Assembly: GCA_031255615.1 (NCBI GenBank) | Contig: JAIRSD010000066.1 | Span: 1-10,377, forward strand | Reading direction: 5' to 3' | Origin: Treponema sp. | Lineage (GTDB): Bacteria > Spirochaetota > Spirochaetia > Treponematales > Breznakiellaceae | Length of the DNA: 10,377 nucleotides | Shown: positions 8,901 to 10,377 of the stretch, in pieces | Layout: every line of letters begins with the position of its first letter | How positions within the stretch are numbered: the stretch's first letter is position 1 | Translations under genes and position numbers: made by a program | The notes under the pieces: generated by a model | The model's database searches: none | Told to the model about the DNA's origin: nothing | What the model saw: only the letters and a program-made list of their open reading frames with translations

Positions 8901-9500
8901 TTCCACGGAGAGGATAAAGCAGGCGTGGGGCTGGGGCCGCTTGTAGGCGCTGTCGGATTTTACCGCCTCCCCGGCTTCGGGATCGTAAAAGTAGTGCCCC
9001 TGCGGGGGGCCGTCGATACCATAGACCGCGTGGAGCCCCGTGTTGAACCACTGGGGACTGTTCGGCGCCGCGTTCTGGTGGGCCAGCATGTAGCAGGTTT
9101 CGTCGTAAAAGGCGTTTTCGTCCTCCGGGCCGTCGAAGTACCCGCAGCGCCGCCCCCAGTCCAGCCAGGTGTAGGCCAACCGGTGGAACACCTGCCGGGC
9201 GTCATGCTCCGCCCCGTCCTCCGGCAGCGCGTCCCCCGGCCCATCCCCGCCCCCGCCGCAATCCGCCGGAAGCCGCTTCTTCCAGTCGTAGATCCGGTCC
9301 GCCCCCACCCCCGCCCTGCGGAAGTATTTTTGGGCCAGAATATCCGTGGCAATCTGACTCCAAAAAGCCGGAACCACCACATGATCCTCGGAAAAGATCA
9401 GCCTCCCATCGGCGCCCCGAATTTCACTTTTCCGTTTTTCCCACACCACATCCTTATAGGGCCCGCCGGCCCCGTCGGTAAAATACCGGGTTATCTTCAT
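5943..9500 (-). CDS. nrdJ: Adenosylcobalamin-dependent (class II) ribonucleoside-diphosphate reductase
   Basis: This 1185-residue enzyme reduces ribonucleotides to deoxyribonucleotides, using adenosylcobalamin to make a thiyl radical. The N-terminus ([10 protein letters not shown], 18-27; [15 protein letters not shown], 47-61) is typical of the long bacterial NrdJ. The predicted radical Cys is C471 in NPCSE (469-473), with Asn469 and Glu473 as catalytic partners. The reducible pair is C194 (HACFILS) and C482, eleven residues after C471, the spacing known in T. maritima NrdJ. Substrate-site motifs include QSSNNS (390-395) and [16 protein letters not shown] (669-684). The C-terminus carries CPAC and CMKCDTCG (1158-1179), the zinc-binding tail used in re-reduction. 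Probable disordered inserts lie at about 942-978 and 1092-1140. The length matches the 1150-1250-residue subclass. The ATG at 9500-9498 has a strong AGGGAGAGG site two bases upstream. It is probably co-transcribed with the downstream methyltransferase. Confidence 0.96.
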   Translation of the reverse strand: MKITRYFTDGAGGPYKDVVWEKRKSEIRGADGRLIFSEDHVVVPAFWSQIATDILAQKYFRRAGVGADRIYDWKKRLPADCGGGGDGPGDALPEDGAEHDARQVFHRLAYTWLDWGRRCGYFDGPEDENAFYDETCYMLAHQNAAPNSPQWFNTGLHAVYGIDGPPQGHYFYDPEAGEAVKSDSAYKRPQPHACFILSVEDDLVNEGGIMDLVTREARLFKYGSGTGSNFSKIRAADERLSGGGVSSGLLSFLKIGDRSAGAIKSGGTTRRAAKMVTLDADHPDVETYINWKAQEEHKTASLVTGSAVIKTCLESIKRALANFRGPGGDRFNPEKNRELALALREALGDKIPPAYLYQLLRRLEQGEGDLDPQVFSTAWDDEAYNTVSGQSSNNSLRVSDEFLKAVIEDGGWNLRGRVDGRITKTVKARDLWEQIARSAWACADPGLQYHTTINDWHTCPAGGEIRASNPCSEYMFLDDTACNLASINLVRFYDKDRGGFDIEGYLHAVRIWTMILEISVAMAQFPSKRIAELSYEYRTLGLGFANLGSLLMIMALAYDSAEARAVAGALSAILTGESYAQSARIAAALGPFARYGENAEAMIRVIRNHRRAVYNAPAAEYEGVHTPPKGIEAKRCPPALLEAARAAWDRALELGQAHGFRNAQVSAIAPTGTIGLLMDCDTTGVEPDFALVKFKKLAGGGYFKIINQSVPPALEALGYTPESVEGIIAYATGRKTLDSKAGGRGEKENPIDHESLAAKGFNPTAIQKVEDAVKNSLNLEGVFNPWTLGKNFVEKTLGIPEAVWSLPGFSLLKHLGFTEDEIDRAERYACGVMGLEGAPGLREEHYAVFDTATPSGKNGRRSIPWRAHIGMMAAVQPFISGAISKTINMPNGASYEDVKGAYLLSWQSALKAVALYRDNSKLSQPLSSMAPGTDPLADTIRELEEGAARGGRPAMEEAAPRGQRAPRKPLPNRRSGYTQKGKIGGHSIYIRTGEYDDGSLGEIFLDMHKEGAAFRSLLNSFAIAVSLGLQYGVPLEEYVDAFTFSRFEPNGVVQGHDYVKMATSVIDYIFRDLAISYLKRSDLGQVKSEDLLTTGTGGEHGRREGPADKGRRSPADRKAPGSGSGEQSPGREQHVDKERDLGAKIAQARIKGYEGDPCPACGSFTLVRSGTCMKCDTCGATTGCS

Positions 9501-9597
9501 AGCCTCTCCCTGAAAAACCTGGCCGCCCCCATAGGCGGCAGCGGAATCGAGCCTACCACACAGGTAGCGCGTTTTTCAGAAAGCATACGCTGTATAA
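9501..9597 (-). promoter_or_regulatory. Structured 5' leader of nrdJ (three-way junction) with possible -10 box
   Basis: Read as minus-strand RNA, CTGAAAAAC (complement of 9571-9579) can pair perfectly with GTTTTTCAG (9510-9518). Inside this 9-bp closing stem are two hairpins: CTACC / GGTAG with loop TGTGT (9553-9567), and GCCGCC / GGCGGC with a six-base loop (9522-9539). The junction single strand includes GCTCGATTCC. The stem's 3' strand runs straight into the Shine-Dalgarno (9502-9510), two bases before the ATG. A TATACA box (9591-9596) would start transcription around 9584, just ahead of the structure, although no -35 is clear. The fold is seen; regulation is inferred. I could not match it to the cobalamin riboswitch. 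A conserved nrdJ leader motif has been described in metagenomes, and whether this is the same is unknown. Confidence 0.45.
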
Positions 9598-9634
9598 GGG
9601 GTCCCGCGCAATCATTTTGGCAGTTGGGACAGGG

Positions 9635-9851
9635 GATAGGCAGGATGCGGAGTTTTTTTAGGGCGCATCGCCGCTCCGCGGCGACCGGGCTATCCGCTTC
9701 AATCCTTTTGCCCGGCGGACCGGGCAAAAGGATACCGCTTCTATCCCTTGCGCGGGCGCGAAAGCCGCGTCCCCGCGGCTTTCGCCTGCCGAACATCCGC
9801 ATCCCTGCGGATGTTCGGCCTGGAAACAGCCGGCCTCCCTGCCGGCCAGGC
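9635..9851 (-). ncRNA. Modular hairpin element, second well-preserved copy (copy 3)
   Basis: In minus-strand order the element holds: an outer stem 9846-9851 / 9818-9823 around a hairpin 9841-9846 / 9829-9834; a perfect 14-bp stem (9806-9819 / 9788-9801) with loop GGGA; a perfect 12-bp stem (9774-9785 / 9758-9769) with loop GGGA; block A GCGCAAGGGATAGAAGCGG (complement of 9735-9753); a 14-bp stem (9720-9733 / 9702-9715); block B AGCGGATAGCCCGGTC (9683-9698); a 6-bp stem (9678-9683 / 9669-9674); and block C GATGCGCCC (9661-9669). Blocks A, B and C and the GGCCGGC hairpin match copy 2, while the other stems are unrelated in sequence. It reads in the same direction as nrdJ and ends about 60 bases before the leader promoter. 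The TCGAT tail of the other copies is absent here; the left boundary is therefore a guess. Confidence 0.6.
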
Positions 9852-9902
9852 TGGGGGTGTTCGGGGCGGGCCCCCGGCCTCCGCCGGCGTCTTCTGGTTT
9901 TT

Positions 9903-10054
9903 CCGCGCAAAGGGAGGAGAATTGCGGAGCAGCCCCGGCGCGGAACGCCGGAGGCGCAGCCGCAACCGCAGCCCTGGCAGCCTGCGGCCGCTTTGATAAC
10001 CCGGTTTTTTGCGGCGGAGCCGCAAAAAATGCGCCCAACACAGCTTCGATATGC
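9903..10054 (+). ncRNA. Diverged copy of the modular hairpin element (copy 4)
   Basis: This copy points away from copy 3, toward the plus-strand gene. CCGCGCAAAGGGAGGAG (9903-9919) resembles the start of block A. Then come the hairpins CCGGCG / CGCCGG (9935-9940 / 9946-9951) and CCGCAG / CTGCGG (9966-9971 / 9982-9987), a block-B variant GATAACCCGGT (9995-10005), an 11-bp perfect stem TTTTTTGCGGC / GCCGCAAAAAA with loop GGA (10005-10015 / 10019-10029), block C ATGCGCCC (10029-10036) and the tail AACACAGCTTCGATATGC. The order A, hairpin, B, hairpin, C, tail is kept, but block A and its hairpin are much changed. No believable gene lies between 9501 and 10159. Confidence 0.5.
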
Positions 10055-10099
10055 GGGATCCGGGACCTTCTTGACTGAACACTGCCGGAAAAGCGCCGT

Positions 10100-10120
10100 A
10101 TGGGGGCCTGAATGGGGGCC
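10100..10120. repeat. Short direct repeat upstream of the plus-strand gene
   Basis: ATGGGGGCC occurs twice (10100-10108 and 10112-10120), 12 bp apart. It lies between a TTGACT (10071-10076) and an AT-rich TTTATAAAT (10126-10134) that could be parts of a promoter, though their spacing does not fit a single sigma-70 site. It might bind a regulator or be chance. Confidence 0.25.
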
Positions 10121-10165
10121 GGTCGTTTATAAATTGCCCCGGTCCGCCGAAAATAAGGTATGTCC

Positions 10166-10377
10166 ATGGGGCTTCTGGAGGTGCTTATCCGGGTGATTAG
10201 GTCCTGGGAAGTTCTTGCCGTCACCATCGTGCTGATTTTCTATTTTTTCCTGGTCTCCCACGCCGCCCGGGGGCGCAAGCGTCCGCACACCATGGCCCGG
10301 ACGCTGCCCGGCAAGAAGCGCAAGGCCGCCCTTACGGGGGAACCGGATCTGGAAACGACGGAGAGCGACGATTTGGG
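10166..10377 (+). CDS. Small single-pass membrane protein, partial
   Basis: I do not recognise this protein. The frame stays open to the right edge, giving 70 residues from ATG 10166 (72 from ATG 10160). AAGG at 10155-10158 lies seven bases before 10166 but only one base before 10160, so the second ATG is preferred. After a short amphipathic start (MGLLEVLIRVIRSW), one hydrophobic segment (about residues 14-32, VLAVTIVLIFYFFLVSHAA) predicts a membrane helix. A strongly basic stretch follows (RGRKRPHTMARTLPGKKRKA), then an acidic one (EPDLETTESDD). By the positive-inside rule the N-terminus would face outward and the charged tail the cytoplasm. No signal-peptidase site is obvious. It is divergent from nrdJ with 659 bp between, and copy 4 of the hairpin element ends about 110 bases upstream. 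Function is unknown. Confidence 0.7.
   Translation, partial: MGLLEVLIRVIRSWEVLAVTIVLIFYFFLVSHAARGRKRPHTMARTLPGKKRKAALTGEPDLETTESDDL

Noticed and set aside
9530..9570. tRNA-like 3' half (TCGATTCC followed by GCTGCCGCC, minus strand)
   Set aside because: The bases flanking TCGATTC do not form a five-pair T-stem, and no matching D or anticodon arm exists.
9570..9600. NrdR-box for the reductase gene
   Set aside because: The TTATACAGCGTAT stretch is AT-rich but does not match the palindromic NrdR consensus, and no second box lies one or more helical turns away.
9501..9660. Cobalamin riboswitch upstream of nrdJ
   Set aside because: The expected B12-box and conserved core sequences are not present in either this leader or the region before it; the short junction seen is a different shape.
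10005..10029. Intrinsic terminator at the T6-stem-A6 hairpin
   Set aside because: The T-run is on the 5' side and A-run on the 3' side on both strands, so no U-tract follows the stem; it is a module of the repeat element.
8925..10196. 423-codon open frame on the plus strand
   Set aside because: Half is antisense to nrdJ and the rest runs through the hairpin elements; composition is biased and no motif or ribosome binding site supports it.

Overview
The window comes from a GC-rich bacterial chromosome. It carries a eukaryote/archaeal-type (alpha2) glycyl-tRNA synthetase, a long adenosylcobalamin-dependent (class II) ribonucleotide reductase, a heterodimeric ABC exporter pair and a structured intergenic element repeated several times. 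Together these fit a spirochaete of the Treponema group best. That placement is inference; no rRNA or other taxonomic marker is present.

Layout. All complete genes lie on the minus strand. From right to left they are nrdJ (9500-5943), a THUMP-type RNA methyltransferase overlapping its 3' end by 37 bp (5979-4696), a 367-bp gap, two ABC exporter half-transporters overlapping by 8 bp (4328-2487 and 2494-614), a 212-bp gap with a good promoter, and the first 133 codons of glycyl-tRNA synthetase (401 to the window edge). At the right end, after a 659-bp gap, a small single-pass membrane protein starts on the plus strand and runs off the edge.

The ABC pair looks like one exporter with one normal and one degenerate ATPase site: Asp for the catalytic Glu and Gln for the H-loop His in the first subunit, and ISQGQ for LSGGQ in the second. 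NrdJ makes deoxyribonucleotides with B12 as cofactor. The overlapping methyltransferase is probably co-transcribed with it, but no functional link is evident.

The most unusual content is intergenic. Two well-preserved copies (4469-4694 plus strand; 9635-9851 minus strand) and two poorer ones (about 493-580 and 9903-10054, both plus strand) share short identical blocks: GCGCAAGGGATAGAAGCGG, AGCGGATAGCCCGGTC and GATGCGCCC. The blocks are separated by perfect hairpins whose stem sequences differ completely between copies while pairing is kept. That is the mark of a selected RNA (or DNA) structure. It recalls the Flavo-1 RNA class reported from Bacteroidetes and some spirochaetes, but this could not be checked here. 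Separately, the nrdJ 5' leader can fold into a three-way junction whose closing stem abuts the ribosome binding site, a candidate regulatory leader.
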